Source of the DNA: Heligmosomoides polygyrus polygyrus | Taxonomy: Eukaryota; Nematoda; Chromadorea; Rhabditida; Heligmosomidae | DNA length: 64,000 nt | Assembly: GCA_947396885.1 (NCBI GenBank) | Contig: OX377202.1 | Span: 57,562,034 to 57,626,033, forward strand | Direction: 5' to 3' | Shown here: piece after piece, positions 63,882-64,000 of the stretch | How the letters are laid out: every line of letters begins with the position of its first letter | Position numbering within the stretch: the stretch's first letter is position 1 | Notes under the pieces: generated by a model | The model's input: the letters and a program-made list of their open reading frames with translations, nothing else | Told to the model about the DNA's origin: nothing | The model's database searches: none | Position numbers and translations under genes: made by a program

Positions 63882-64000
63882 GTAAGCGTGACTCCCACCT
63901 AATCTCGTTCTATAGTGGGAACACGAGAACTCAGTTAGTCTTAGTCCTTGAGAACGATCGTGACCGAAGTCTTGTCACAGACGCGAAAGTCTTGCAGTAT

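Overview
The window looks like a piece of a clade V parasitic nematode genome, most likely a hookworm-type strongylid. Three things suggest this: RTE-clade LINEs and mariners close to families I know from hookworms, very short exons scattered among huge TE-filled introns with TTTCAG-like acceptors, and many C/G homopolymer runs. The species call is inference. One 200-base run of N (22158-22357) marks an assembly gap.

Only one host gene could be supported: the 5' half of a P-glycoprotein (ABCB-type ABC transporter) on the + strand. Nine exons between 28887 and 63665 join without any phase conflict into exactly 356 codons. They cover the whole first transmembrane domain (TM1-TM6, with both intracellular coupling loops) and the first strands of NBD1. 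The rest of the gene lies beyond the right edge. Introns 1-4 are 18.5, 3.1, 3.8 and 7.1 kb and full of transposons; the later ones are 51, 1013, 71 and 64 bases. One junction uses a GC donor. The N-terminal exon(s) were not linked; a weak candidate first exon is at 9956-10004.

Before the gene (1-28.9 kb) lie: a degenerate + strand RTE element (2.6-4.3 kb) carrying a MITE; a piggyBac-like MITE with perfect TIRs and TTAA sites (5.47-6.09 kb); a perfect 44-bp-arm foldback (7.1 kb); tRNA-derived SINE copies (1.9 and 8.6 kb); a mariner with perfect 31-bp TIRs (12.87-13.94 kb); a Tc1-like transposase relic (14.1-14.85 kb); a 460-bp higher-order tandem repeat and a 1.74-kb near-identical duplication that stops at the N gap; a foldback element (22.4-23.8 kb); and a nearly complete minus-strand RTE LINE (25.2-28.3 kb).

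Intron 1 (29.0-47.5 kb) holds antisense CR1-like LINEs, several of them nested, a mariner with an intact DD34D triad but broken ends, and several minisatellites. Introns 2-4 hold a hAT element with an 8-bp target duplication nested in a dead RTE, a Tc3-like element starting 35 bases after exon 3, a second hAT-like element, a cluster of CCGCGG-rich inverted-repeat elements, a long-TIR DDE element and a third mariner relic. I found no rRNA, no CRISPR and no confident tRNA gene. I did not find a clear novel system; the most unusual material is the nested and foldback repeat structure and the P-gp gene architecture.
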